The translations under genes and the position numbers were made by a program. Shown one piece after another: positions 17,268 to 25,494 of a stretch of 64,000 bases of DNA. Every line of letters starts with the position of its first letter. Positions within the stretch are counted from its first letter, which is position 1. This DNA comes from Vibrio ziniensis (GTDB lineage: Bacteria; Pseudomonadota; Gammaproteobacteria; Enterobacterales; Vibrionaceae). Below the pieces are notes generated by a model that worked only from the letters and a program-made list of their open reading frames with translations, was not told the origin of the DNA and searched no databases. Where the stretch lies: contig NZ_CP049331.1 in NCBI RefSeq assembly GCF_011064285.1, positions 1,178,001-1,242,000 of the forward strand, in the 5' to 3' direction.

Positions 17268-18318
17268 ACGCTTTAAACGCGTATCACTAGCGATCTACCT
17301 CGACCCACTGCAATCTATCCCTGATAGCTTTGCATATAACACCTTTATTGGTTGGTCGAAAAAGCGCAAAGAACTCGCAGCGGATGCCACCGCTGCTATG
17401 GAACTGCACCAGTTAGTCCATATTCATAAAGATATCTATATGAGCGGGATGTTTCTGCACTGCTTAAAACCAGAATTGGCTACTAGCTTTGCAGCGGCAC
17501 TGTCCAATGATTCAATTACCGAGCAATCACTGCTCGATATTCTGAAAGTTCACCAAATTTATCCGCATAGTGTTCAAAATGGCATCAATGAGGGTGAAGT
17601 CGCATCCGAAAGCAAATCTATCGATGTTGATGCTGTGATTGATAACGTATCGTCGAAGATTGAACATTTACTCGAAATGAAACTGTCAGAGCACTTGTCT
17701 CAGATTGATTTCTCGGCGGGTTCAATGCCATCTGTGCCTGATTTCACACACATCACTGAACATATGAGTTCCCAGTTGGCTCAACATCAACAATCGCTGG
17801 TGGAGCACATCGCTGCTCATGCCAATACTCAGTTTGAGAGCAAGATTGATGCACAGTCATTGAGCCAAGAAATTGTTAATTCAATGAGTGGTAAGTTTGC
17901 GGAAAACGAAAAGGCTCTACGTGACCTCATCACGTTGATGCCAAGCTCATCTTCAAACGACATTGATACACTAGCACTTAGCCAAGACATTGCGTCAATC
18001 ATTAGTAGCCAGCTTATTGAACATCAAAAACAATTGTTAGGCAGCTCATCTAACAGCGCGCAGATGCAACTCGTTGATCAGCAGGCTTTGAGTCATGATA
18101 TTGCTATGGCGATTGGCGATAAGCTTGACCATAGCCAGCAAATATCTGAACTAAAGAGTGTCGTGACCCAACAAAACACGCTAATCAATCAGTTAATGCA
18201 ACAAATCAGGCAGCAAGGTGGTGTTGTTACGACACCTGCAAACTTTGCAGAGCCTCAAGAATCTGTTGAAGAGCGCTTAGAAAAAGTACAGCGTTTGAAG
18301 AAGAAGGGAGTGTTTTAG
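17260..18318 (+). CDS. ParR-like adaptor with long repetitive C-terminal tail
   Basis: A 352-residue protein in the parR position. Residues 1-100 resemble R1 ParR: a short strand (KRVSLAIYLDP), two helices (ELAADATAAMELHQLV; LHCLKPELATSF) and a last helix (LLDILKVHQIYP), fitting a ribbon-helix-helix DNA binder. R1 ParR ends after about 117 residues. Here ~250 more follow, made of imperfect ~25-45 residue repeats around L-S-[QH]-[DE]-I ... L-x-[ED]-H-[QK], for example SLSQEIVNSM, ALSQDIASII and ALSHDIAMAI. These look like coiled-coil or helical rods. A basic tail (ERLEKVQRLKKKGVF) ends it. It probably links ParM filaments to DNA or another cargo. Confidence 0.65.
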   Translation: MNKRFKRVSLAIYLDPLQSIPDSFAYNTFIGWSKKRKELAADATAAMELHQLVHIHKDIYMSGMFLHCLKPELATSFAAALSNDSITEQSLLDILKVHQIYPHSVQNGINEGEVASESKSIDVDAVIDNVSSKIEHLLEMKLSEHLSQIDFSAGSMPSVPDFTHITEHMSSQLAQHQQSLVEHIAAHANTQFESKIDAQSLSQEIVNSMSGKFAENEKALRDLITLMPSSSSNDIDTLALSQDIASIISSQLIEHQKQLLGSSSNSAQMQLVDQQALSHDIAMAIGDKLDHSQQISELKSVVTQQNTLINQLMQQIRQQGGVVTTPANFAEPQESVEERLEKVQRLKKKGVF

Positions 18319-18337
18319 CCTTCGATTCTAACGAATA

Positions 18338-18366
18338 AAAAGCCAGCTTAAGCTGGCTTTTTTTGT
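18338..18366. terminator. bidirectional terminator between parM operon and flhB
   Basis: A perfect stem AGCCAGCTT / AAGCTGGCT is bordered by A's on the left and a long T run on the right. It lies between two converging gene groups and can serve both strands. Confidence 0.85.
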
Positions 18367-18437
18367 AGACATTATAACCGGGGTAATCAACAGCCCCTTG
18401 AGTAACAATTGGTAGTAGCAATATGCAGTACCTAATC

Positions 18438-19556
18438 CTAATACCGAATGTTCTCTGGAATAGTGAAACTTGGCAGCTTGTTGGGTTTCGCTTGCTGCCC
18501 CTTTCTCCACGCCTGTAATTGCTGCACGTATTTCAGAATTTGAGCTACGGCTAAATACAGTTGGTTTGGAACCATTTGGTTAATTTGAGTAGTGTGGTAA
18601 ATCGAACGTGTGATTTCAGGTACTATCAGCACTTCAATTTGATGTTTGTCCGCTAAAGAACGTATATAGAAAGCCACTTCATCTTTTCCTTTCGCCACTA
18701 CGAATGGCGCTTCTGCTTTTGATATATCGTATTTGAGAGCAACAGCGTAGTGGGTTGGGTTCATTAGTACGACATCTGCCGTCGGCACCATTTTATTGGC
18801 AGAGTTACGCGCATACTGCATTTGAATTTGACGACGTCGCCCTTTGACCTCTGGGCTACCTTCTTGCTGCTTATGTTCTTGTTTTAGTTCTTCTTTTGAC
18901 ATCATCATCTGTTTATTAAACGTCATCTTTTGATATGGCAAGTCAATCAAACCGAAAATAACCGCAACAGAAATGAGCATGATGATGAGACTTACCAAGT
19001 TACCAAAAGCAATTTGTATAACTGTCTGGAAAGAAGCTCTAACGAGTCCGCTAATGATGCCTACATTGTTGTTGATAGTGATGTACAGCAAAGAAAGAAT
19101 GATGGAAATCTTGAGCACACTTTTTAAGAACTCAATAAAGGTTTGTTTTGAAAAAATACGCTTTAAACCAGATGCTGGATTGATCTTGGAAAACTTGGGA
19201 CTGATGGATTTGAAATTGAAGTTAAACCCGCCCAGAACACTACTCGCACCGACAGCCGTTAGAGTGATAAAAAGCATCATTGGGGCAAAAAGTTTAATCA
19301 GAATGAACAGCGCTTGGGCGAACATTTCGAGCATAGGATCGATATCGAAAATTGTTGTCGAGTCGAAGGTATAAGCCGTCTCGAATAACAAAAATATCGA
19401 TCGCTTAAGTTCTGCGCCATACATATAGAAGTAGCTGACGCCGACGATCATACAGATAGCAGTCGTAAACTCTTTGGCTCGGGCTACCTGACCTTCGGAG
19501 CGTGCCTTACTGAGTTTCTGGCTACTGGCCTGTTCGGTTTTATCTCCTTGGCTCAT
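18438..19556 (-). CDS. flhB: FlhB, flagellar export gate/switch protein (lateral type)
   Basis: A 372-residue inner-membrane protein of the flagellar type III export gate. An N-terminal basic stretch (KTEQASSQKLSKARSEGQV) is the FlhB/YscU family start, four membrane helices follow (about 30-210), and the cytoplasmic domain carries the autocleavage motif NPTH near residue 267. Cleavage switches export from rod/hook to filament substrates. It is the last gene of the minus-strand fliM-fliN-fliP-fliQ-fliR-flhB operon and follows fliR with no gap. A bidirectional terminator lies beyond. Confidence 0.95.
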   Translation of the reverse strand: MSQGDKTEQASSQKLSKARSEGQVARAKEFTTAICMIVGVSYFYMYGAELKRSIFLLFETAYTFDSTTIFDIDPMLEMFAQALFILIKLFAPMMLFITLTAVGASSVLGGFNFNFKSISPKFSKINPASGLKRIFSKQTFIEFLKSVLKISIILSLLYITINNNVGIISGLVRASFQTVIQIAFGNLVSLIIMLISVAVIFGLIDLPYQKMTFNKQMMMSKEELKQEHKQQEGSPEVKGRRRQIQMQYARNSANKMVPTADVVLMNPTHYAVALKYDISKAEAPFVVAKGKDEVAFYIRSLADKHQIEVLIVPEITRSIYHTTQINQMVPNQLYLAVAQILKYVQQLQAWRKGQQAKPNKLPSFTIPENIRY

Positions 19557-20330
19557 TTATAGACTCAATACGTAATTCATGTGGTCACGCATCTCGCTGA
19601 CCATATCAAAGAAAATATCGCCGACACCAAAAATAGAGAGCATCAAAGCGATCATGCCCAACAACATGGTCATCGGGAAACCCAATGTAAAAATGTTTAA
19701 TGAAGGAGCGATTTTTCCAAGGAAGCCAAAGGTGACGTTGCTAAGCATCATAGTTAACATGGCTGGAATGGCGATAATCAGTGCTGATGAAAACATCCAG
19801 CCGAACATGGCGAGGACGTGTTTAATACCTTCAAATGGATATTCAGTATCAAATGGCCACTGACGAAAACTGTCGACGAAGATATCTAAGACAATTAAAT
19901 GCGCGTCCAAAGAGAGGAACAGCAACATTGCTGTAATGTTGAAAATTCGAGCTGTGATCGGCACGCTCGCGCCACTGCTTGGGTCGTTCATTACCGCCAT
20001 TGCCAAACCCATCTGCATGGATACCGCTTGCCCACCGATACTGAAAATATTCATAAACAGCAGCACCACCATTCCAAGAATAAAGCCGAAACTAAACTGA
20101 TAAATAGCAAAGACATACGCTTGGATGGAAAACGGGTTGAATGAAGGTACGTTATCGATTATCCCTGCACACATGATCGAAAAGATCATAGGTAATAGGA
20201 TTCGCACCATCACAGGCACTCGCGTGTCACCGAAAAAAGGAACGATCAGAAAGAACCCTGAAAAGCGAACGAATGGCCACCAGACAAAGCCGAGCCATTC
20301 GGTAATTTGGGTAAACGTAAGATCGAGCAT
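19557..20330 (-). CDS. fliR: FliR, flagellar export gate protein
   Basis: A 257-residue membrane protein with about six hydrophobic helices (FVWWPFVRFSGFFLIVPFFG at the N-terminus). It forms the export gate with FliP and FliQ in the basal body centre. The length matches the family. It directly abuts flhB and follows fliQ by 15 bases in the same operon. Family recognition is firm from the overall pattern, including the loop SMQMGLAMAVMNDPSSG. Confidence 0.95.
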   Translation of the reverse strand: MLDLTFTQITEWLGFVWWPFVRFSGFFLIVPFFGDTRVPVMVRILLPMIFSIMCAGIIDNVPSFNPFSIQAYVFAIYQFSFGFILGMVVLLFMNIFSIGGQAVSMQMGLAMAVMNDPSSGASVPITARIFNITAMLLFLSLDAHLIVLDIFVDSFRQWPFDTEYPFEGIKHVLAMFGWMFSSALIIAIPAMLTMMLSNVTFGFLGKIAPSLNIFTLGFPMTMLLGMIALMLSIFGVGDIFFDMVSEMRDHMNYVLSL

Positions 20331-20345
20331 ACGGCGTGCGTTCTA

Positions 20346-20615
20346 TTACTGAGCCAAAGTTGGCACAGTGAAGAAAATGTATTCGAAGAACTCGGATACC
20401 TGCATGAGTAACCAGTGGCCAGCAAAAATGATGCTTAGCATGGTGATGATCAGCCTCGGGAAGAAGCTGAGTGTTTGTTCGTTGATCTGGGTTACTGCTT
20501 GAATAACAGCAACCAGTAAACCTACCAACAAGCTCGGTACAATCAGTACCGATACCATAGAGACAACTACCCATAGTGCACGAGCGACGATGGTGACGGA
20601 TACTTCAGGAGTCAT
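20346..20615 (-). CDS. fliQ: FliQ, flagellar export gate protein
   Basis: An 89-residue protein with two membrane helices (VVSMVSVLIVPSLLVGLLVAVIQAV and the second around IIFAGHWLLMQV) and the conserved block TQINEQTLSFFPR between them. It belongs to the FliPQR export gate. The start was set at the ATG at 20615, 2 bases after the fliP stop, behind a GGGGG stretch. An alternative start six codons earlier would overlap fliP. Confidence 0.93.
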   Translation of the reverse strand: MTPEVSVTIVARALWVVVSMVSVLIVPSLLVGLLVAVIQAVTQINEQTLSFFPRLIITMLSIIFAGHWLLMQVSEFFEYIFFTVPTLAQ

Positions 20616-20617
20616 GA

Positions 20618-21370
20618 TTAACCCCCAACCCAAAAGCTTTGTGACAAACTACCCAATAGCATGCCCCAACCATCAACGACAACGAATACAAGTAGTTTGA
20701 ATGGCAGTGAAACAATCAAGGGTGACAGCATCATCATACCCATAGACATCAATACGGATGCTACAACAAGGTCGATGATCAAAAATGGCAGAAACACCAT
20801 AAAGCCGATCTGAAAAGCAATTTTTAGCTCGCTGAGCACATAGGCAGGTAATAGTACCAAGAATGGAATGTCTTCTGGTTTTTCTGCTAAAGGTTCATCC
20901 GCGATTTTAGTTACCTGTTCAAGTGTTTGCGTTTGCGTCTGAGCCAGCATGTACTCGCGCAGTGGCACACTGCCTCTTTGTAGCGCGTCCACTAGAGTAA
21001 TTTCGCTATTGGCATAAGGTTGGTAGGCATTGTCGTAAATGTCTGTCCAAACAGGGCGCATAATTAAAATACTGAAGATCAAAGCTAGACCAACCAGAAC
21101 TTGGTTTGGTGGAGACTGTTGCAAGCCAAGAGCTTGTCTTAAGATACCTAACACGATGATGATGCGTGTAAAGCAGGTACACATGATGATAAACGCTGGA
21201 ATAAAACTCAGCATTGTCATCAAGATGAGGATTTGCAGTTTTACCGAGTATTCACTTGAGCCTGAAGCATCATTGATGGTGAATAAACTCAGTTCTGGTT
21301 CTGCAGCAGCCATGTTTGGCAACAATAAAAAAAGGATGACTGTTAGCCATCCTAAATATTTTTTATTCAT
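20618..21370 (-). CDS. fliP: FliP, flagellar export gate protein
   Basis: A 250-residue protein with a cleavable signal peptide (KKYLGWLTVILFLLLPNMAAA) and the family blocks FIIMCTCFTRIIIVLGILRQ and LGLQQSPPNQVLVGLAL, followed by C-terminal helices. FliP forms the core ring of the export gate. The start at 21370 lies 8 bases inside the end of fliN; longer versions are unlikely because they would place the signal peptide internally. No fliO gene is found between fliN and fliP, where it usually sits. Confidence 0.95.
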   Translation of the reverse strand: MNKKYLGWLTVILFLLLPNMAAAEPELSLFTINDASGSSEYSVKLQILILMTMLSFIPAFIIMCTCFTRIIIVLGILRQALGLQQSPPNQVLVGLALIFSILIMRPVWTDIYDNAYQPYANSEITLVDALQRGSVPLREYMLAQTQTQTLEQVTKIADEPLAEKPEDIPFLVLLPAYVLSELKIAFQIGFMVFLPFLIIDLVVASVLMSMGMMMLSPLIVSLPFKLLVFVVVDGWGMLLGSLSQSFWVGG

Positions 21371-21731
21371 GGCTTCCACTATCAACAAGGGACAAAACTT
21401 GAACACCGTATTTGCCATCCTTAGTGATAATGCTTCCTGTACCAAATAAAACGCCATTGATTTTTATATCAACCGGCTCGCCCTCATGCTTATCAAGCAT
21501 GATGACAGACGAAGGTTCAATTGCCATAACGTCTTTTAGAGGAAGGCTGCGTCTAGATACTTCAACAGTTACTTCAACAGGAATATCGCGGATCATACCG
21601 ATGTTAGACTTACTTGTTGGTGCATCCAAAGTATTTGGTGCTTTGTTTGATGTTAAAGCTGAATCTTGGGCATCAAAATCCAGATCGTCGCTCAACAAAT
21701 CAAGGTCATCTAATTGGTCTAAATCACTCAT
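21363..21731 (-). CDS. fliN: FliN, flagellar C-ring protein
   Basis: A 122-residue switch-complex protein. The first ~40 residues are an acidic, Asp/Leu-rich tail. The SpoA domain follows (IPVEVTVEVSRRSLPLKDVM to ITKDGKYGVQVLSL), which forms the base of the C-ring and binds export components. It overlaps both neighbours (fliM by 8 bases, fliP by 8 bases). In other systems FliN is the docking site for FliH; no fliH is in this window, so its partner would have to come from elsewhere. Confidence 0.93.
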   Translation of the reverse strand: MSDLDQLDDLDLLSDDLDFDAQDSALTSNKAPNTLDAPTSKSNIGMIRDIPVEVTVEVSRRSLPLKDVMAIEPSSVIMLDKHEGEPVDIKINGVLFGTGSIITKDGKYGVQVLSLVDSGSHE

Positions 21732-22485
21732 ACTTCACTCCAAATTGAGCATGTTCGTCAATCACGAGCTGACCTTTAAATAACATATTACCGTTTACTT
21801 TTACGTCAATTTGCTCGGGTTTTTGTAAGTTGATGATGTCGCCTACAGAGATTGTATCAAGATCATCAATAGATAGTTCTGTTCTCATTAGAATCGCACT
21901 GACATCGACAGGTACCTGCTTTAATGACGTGACAACTTCTTTTTGCGTAAATGGTTTGTATTTTCTTAAACCATTTGAGAAATATTTAAGAGAATCTTCA
22001 CTAAAAGTGATAAACATATTTTCATCAATATCACCTACAGTTAAATTACAATTAATTCTAATATCAGTATGTTTTATTTTTTCACACTGAATGGCTTTTA
22101 TATTTTCACTTGGGAATAAGCAGGTGATGATTTTAGTTACAAAGCGCTCAAAAAATTTTCTATGTGAAACTGTAATTGAATTATTGCTCACATTACCATC
22201 TGAATTATTTGTAGGAATATTCAGATGCTTGCAAAATAATTTATCCAAAGCTTTGATGGATAAAGAAAAAGAAATTATCCCGATATTGCTTATATCAAGA
22301 CAGATTTCATGTAAGTCTTCTTCTGAAGAGCCGTCTTCTCGTGGCTCTACTAGGACGGATACCCCATTAAAGGTACCGCGTAGCTGACGTCTGATTACGT
22401 TCGCATGTTCTTGAAGAAACTCAATAATCCTTTTCTTAATGGCAATTTTCGGATTGCCAATATCGGTTATTGCGATATGTTGCAT
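21724..22485 (-). CDS. fliM: FliM-like C-ring protein, short and divergent
   Basis: A 253-residue protein in fliM position. The C-terminal third is a SpoA domain (LKQVPVDVSAILMRTELS to QLVIDEHAQFGVKYE), as in FliM/FliN. It is about 100 residues shorter than standard FliM. It starts directly with IGNPKIAIKKRIIEFLQEH and lacks the N-terminal CheY-binding helix (usual core EIDALL). The middle domain is A/T-rich and very divergent, and I cannot see the usual GG motif for FliG contact. It is first in the minus-strand operon and transcribed away from flgB. It probably forms the C-ring of this flagellum without normal CheY control. Confidence 0.8.
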   Translation of the reverse strand: MQHIAITDIGNPKIAIKKRIIEFLQEHANVIRRQLRGTFNGVSVLVEPREDGSSEEDLHEICLDISNIGIISFSLSIKALDKLFCKHLNIPTNNSDGNVSNNSITVSHRKFFERFVTKIITCLFPSENIKAIQCEKIKHTDIRINCNLTVGDIDENMFITFSEDSLKYFSNGLRKYKPFTQKEVVTSLKQVPVDVSAILMRTELSIDDLDTISVGDIINLQKPEQIDVKVNGNMLFKGQLVIDEHAQFGVKYE

Positions 22486-22771
22486 GTAAATACTCCAAAG
22501 AACTAAACCGAATTATCAAGTTCGGAAATAGGCGGGCGATTATACATAAGCAAAATATTACTTCAAATAAAAACACCCATGATGTTCGTTAATATATTGC
22601 TATGTAAGGATTGTTAGGAAGATCTACGAGATAGTTTGGGATTAATCCTACATTAGATTTGAAGCGATTTATTTATAATGCAGATCATTAATGTTGAATG
22701 TTTTATTTTCAGGTTATGAATGCATCACGTATATAACCATGAAGAGATGATTAGGATTAAATTGTACATCT
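22486..22771. promoter_or_regulatory. divergent promoter region between fliM and flgB
   Basis: About 285 A/T-rich bases between the two large, divergently transcribed flagellar operons. A short inverted repeat CCGAA-N8-TTCGG lies at 22508-22525. I see no -24/-12 sigma-54 promoter (GG and GC spaced ten apart) on either strand, unlike the usual control of lateral genes by LafK. Both early operons must start here. Confidence 0.5.
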
Positions 22772-23119
22772 ATGATTAGTCTAGACGATGCTTTGGGTAT
22801 TCATCCCACAATGTTGCAATTTCGAACAGAGCGTACAGCGGTATTAGCATCGAATATTGCTAACGTAGATACACCTAATTACAAGGCAAAGGACGTTACT
22901 TTTAATGCGGTAATGTCAGAAATTGGTGGAGTGTCATCTACCCAAATTCAAACCGACACGCTTTACCGTATTCCGGTACAGCGTTCTCGCGATGGCAACA
23001 CGGTTGAACTTCAGTCAGAGCAAGCTCGTTTCGCGCAAAACAGCATGGAATATCACCAAAGTTTACAGTTCCTGAAATCGAAAGTGTCAGGTTTAAAGCG
23101 AGCGATTGAAGGTCAATAA
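22772..23119 (+). CDS. flgB: FlgB, proximal rod protein
   Basis: A 115-residue rod protein. The signature near the N-terminus is RTAVLASNIANVDTPNYKAKD, and the C-terminal helix NSMEYHQSLQFLKSKVSGLKRAI fits the family. FlgB joins the rod to the MS ring and export gate. It opens the long plus-strand operon flgBCDEFGHIJKL and beyond. The length is slightly below that of E. coli FlgB (138). Confidence 0.95.
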   Translation: MISLDDALGIHPTMLQFRTERTAVLASNIANVDTPNYKAKDVTFNAVMSEIGGVSSTQIQTDTLYRIPVQRSRDGNTVELQSEQARFAQNSMEYHQSLQFLKSKVSGLKRAIEGQ

Positions 23120-23161
23120 CGAGATCTGAAAAAGATCCAATAATTTTATTTAAGGGGCTCT

Positions 23162-23587
23162 ATGTCTTTTAACGGTATTTTCGAAACATCCGGTTCAGCT
23201 ATGACAGCGCAAACCATTCGCTTGAACACTATTTCAAGTAACTTGGCGAATGCTGACTCGGTCGCGAGCAACCCAAACGATGTATACAAACCACTTAAGC
23301 CAGTTTTTTCTGCTGCATTTAACTCATTATCTGCAGCACAAAAAGATCAGGGTTTAGTGCCTGTGAAAATTGCGGACGTTATCGAATTAGACGGTTTACA
23401 GCAAACTCGCTATGAACCAAATAACCCATTGGCTAATGAGCAAGGTTACGTTTACCACACTGGAATCAATGTGGTGAATGAAATGGCGGACATGATGTCT
23501 TCAACACGTAGTTTTGAAGCCAACGTTGAAGTGCTTAATAACGTGAAATCAATGCAGCAGTCGTTGATGCGAATTTGGGAGGTTTAA
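23162..23587 (+). CDS. flgC: FlgC, proximal rod protein
   Basis: A 141-residue rod protein with the family start (GSAMTAQTIRLNTISSNLANADS) and end (NVEVLNNVKSMQQSLMRIWEV). The AAGGGG ribosome binding site stands just ahead of the ATG. It follows flgB by 42 bases and is separated from flgD by only 3 bases. Confidence 0.95.
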   Translation: MSFNGIFETSGSAMTAQTIRLNTISSNLANADSVASNPNDVYKPLKPVFSAAFNSLSAAQKDQGLVPVKIADVIELDGLQQTRYEPNNPLANEQGYVYHTGINVVNEMADMMSSTRSFEANVEVLNNVKSMQQSLMRIWEV

Positions 23588-23590
23588 TCA

Positions 23591-24280
23591 ATGACTACAG
23601 TAGTCGCAGGTGCAGATACCAGAGTCACCGTTACTTCGGCAACCACTTCAGCATCAACAGTAACAGAAAACTTGAATAGTGCTGATTCTCTATATAACCA
23701 GTTCATCACTTTAATGGTGGCTCAGGTTCAAAACCAAGATCCATTAAATCCACAAGATGGTACGGAGTATGTCACTCAGTTAGCTCAGTTTGCTCAGGTA
23801 CAAAGTACCGAGAACATGGTTACCTTGCTTAATAATAACGCCATCATGATGGACAACTTGCAGGTGCTTACAACCGCAGATCTTGTTGGTCAGACGGTTT
23901 CTGTTCGCACTGATAGCTTAGACGCTGATGGTGAGACTACTTACAGTGGTTCCATTGAGCTCACGTCTGCATCGAACACAGTAACGCTTCAACTCACGGA
24001 TCAACAAGGTAATGTCACAAGCATCGCTTTAGGTAGCCAATCTGCAGGTATGGTTGATTTTGAAATTGATACAGCAGCGTTAGGTCTAGATGGTAGCTAC
24101 ACCATGGCGGTTTTGCTTGATGAAGGCCAAAGTTACACACCAGATATTATGTTGAGTGGTGTGGTTGAAATGGTCTCGATTCCATCTACGGGTGGTTCAA
24201 GTGTATTGACCATTAATGGTGTCGGTGACATCCCATTCTATGAAATTGCCTCTTTTGGGCAAAAAAGTACTAATAGTTAA
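23591..24280 (+). CDS. flgD: FlgD, hook cap / scaffold protein
   Basis: A 229-residue hook-assembly scaffold. The conserved block FITLMVAQVQNQDPLNPQDGTEYVTQLAQFA (about residues 40-70) is diagnostic, followed by a beta-rich Tudor/Fn3-like part. It caps the growing hook and is discarded on completion. The length is that of the family. Confidence 0.95.
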   Translation: MTTVVAGADTRVTVTSATTSASTVTENLNSADSLYNQFITLMVAQVQNQDPLNPQDGTEYVTQLAQFAQVQSTENMVTLLNNNAIMMDNLQVLTTADLVGQTVSVRTDSLDADGETTYSGSIELTSASNTVTLQLTDQQGNVTSIALGSQSAGMVDFEIDTAALGLDGSYTMAVLLDEGQSYTPDIMLSGVVEMVSIPSTGGSSVLTINGVGDIPFYEIASFGQKSTNS

Positions 24281-24295
24281 TCAAGAGAGTATTTT

Positions 24296-25492
24296 ATGAG
24301 TTTTAGTATTGCCCTAAGTGGTCTAAATGCCTCTAACCAAGAGTTAAGCACAATTTCAAACAACATTGCCAACTCAGGTACAACTGGCTTTAAAGAGTCT
24401 CGAACGGAATTCGGTTCAGTATATAACGGCGGAAAAGCGGGTGGTGTGCAAGTCAATGCGATTAGCCAAAACTTTGATGCATTAGGCTCAATTTCAAGTA
24501 CAGGCCGTACGTTAGATATGGCTTTGACTGGCGGTGGCTTTTTTGTCACTCAAGAGAGCAATGGACAGTTGAGCTATACCCGTAACGGCGCATTTTCAAT
24601 GAACTCGTCTGGTTATATTGTAACCAGTGCAGGCAGTTGCCTTCAGGGTTATCAAGTTGATGCCAACAATAACCTGTTAGAAGGTTCAATTGGTAACTTG
24701 AAAATTGATAGCGCATCTTTGCCAGCTAAGGCAACAGATAGCATGACGTTTACGTCTAATTTAGATTCACGTTCGGACATTATTGATACAGCAACCTATC
24801 CGTTTGACACTTCTGATTCAAACTCTTACTCAAATTCATACACGACACCTGTGTATGATTCATTGGGTAATGAACACACATTGACACAGTACTTTGTAAA
24901 AACTGGCGAGAATGAGTGGGCGATTCATGCTGTAGTGGATGGTGATACTTCAAACATTATTACTGAATCTCCAGTAACTTTTGATACCACAGGCAAACTG
25001 ACCTCGAACACTTCATATACCATTACTGCTTCTGCTGCAGGTGCGAACGGTCTAAATATCAATGTTGATATCTCATCCATGAGCCAATATGGCAGTGATT
25101 TTGTTGTATCGACAAACAGTGCAAACGGCTATACCGCAGGTGAGTTTTCGGATATTCGCATCGAATCTAATGGTATGGTTTATGCGACTTATAGCAATGG
25201 TCAATCATTACTACAAGGTCAAGTTGTGCTAGCAAGTTTCGCGGCTCCTCAAGAGCTCTTGCAATCAACGAGTACATCTTGGACGCAAACATATGGTTCA
25301 GGTAATCCAGTATATGGAATCCCTGGTTCAGGCCAGTTTGGTGAGTTGGCATCAGGGGCTCTTGAAAGTTCAAACGTTGATTTAACGGAAGAATTAGTGA
25401 GTTTGATGACTGCGCAACGTAACTATCAAGCTAATACCAAAACCATTTCTACATCAGATCAACTGATGCAGTCACTGTTCAACGCGGTTTAA
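24296..25492 (+). CDS. flgE: FlgE, hook protein
   Basis: A 398-residue hook protein with N-terminal SIALSGLNASNQELSTISNN, the block FGSVYNGGKAGGVQV, and the C-terminal rod-hook motif (SNVDLTEELVSLMTAQRNYQ). Polymerised FlgE forms the universal joint. The length equals that of E. coli FlgE (402). RBS AAGAGAG precedes the ATG. Confidence 0.95.
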   Translation: MSFSIALSGLNASNQELSTISNNIANSGTTGFKESRTEFGSVYNGGKAGGVQVNAISQNFDALGSISSTGRTLDMALTGGGFFVTQESNGQLSYTRNGAFSMNSSGYIVTSAGSCLQGYQVDANNNLLEGSIGNLKIDSASLPAKATDSMTFTSNLDSRSDIIDTATYPFDTSDSNSYSNSYTTPVYDSLGNEHTLTQYFVKTGENEWAIHAVVDGDTSNIITESPVTFDTTGKLTSNTSYTITASAAGANGLNINVDISSMSQYGSDFVVSTNSANGYTAGEFSDIRIESNGMVYATYSNGQSLLQGQVVLASFAAPQELLQSTSTSWTQTYGSGNPVYGIPGSGQFGELASGALESSNVDLTEELVSLMTAQRNYQANTKTISTSDQLMQSLFNAV

Positions 25493-25494
25493 TT

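Noticed and set aside
22486..22771. Sigma-54 (-24/-12) promoter for the flgB or fliM operon
   Set aside because: No GG-N10-GC element with flanking consensus was found on either strand.
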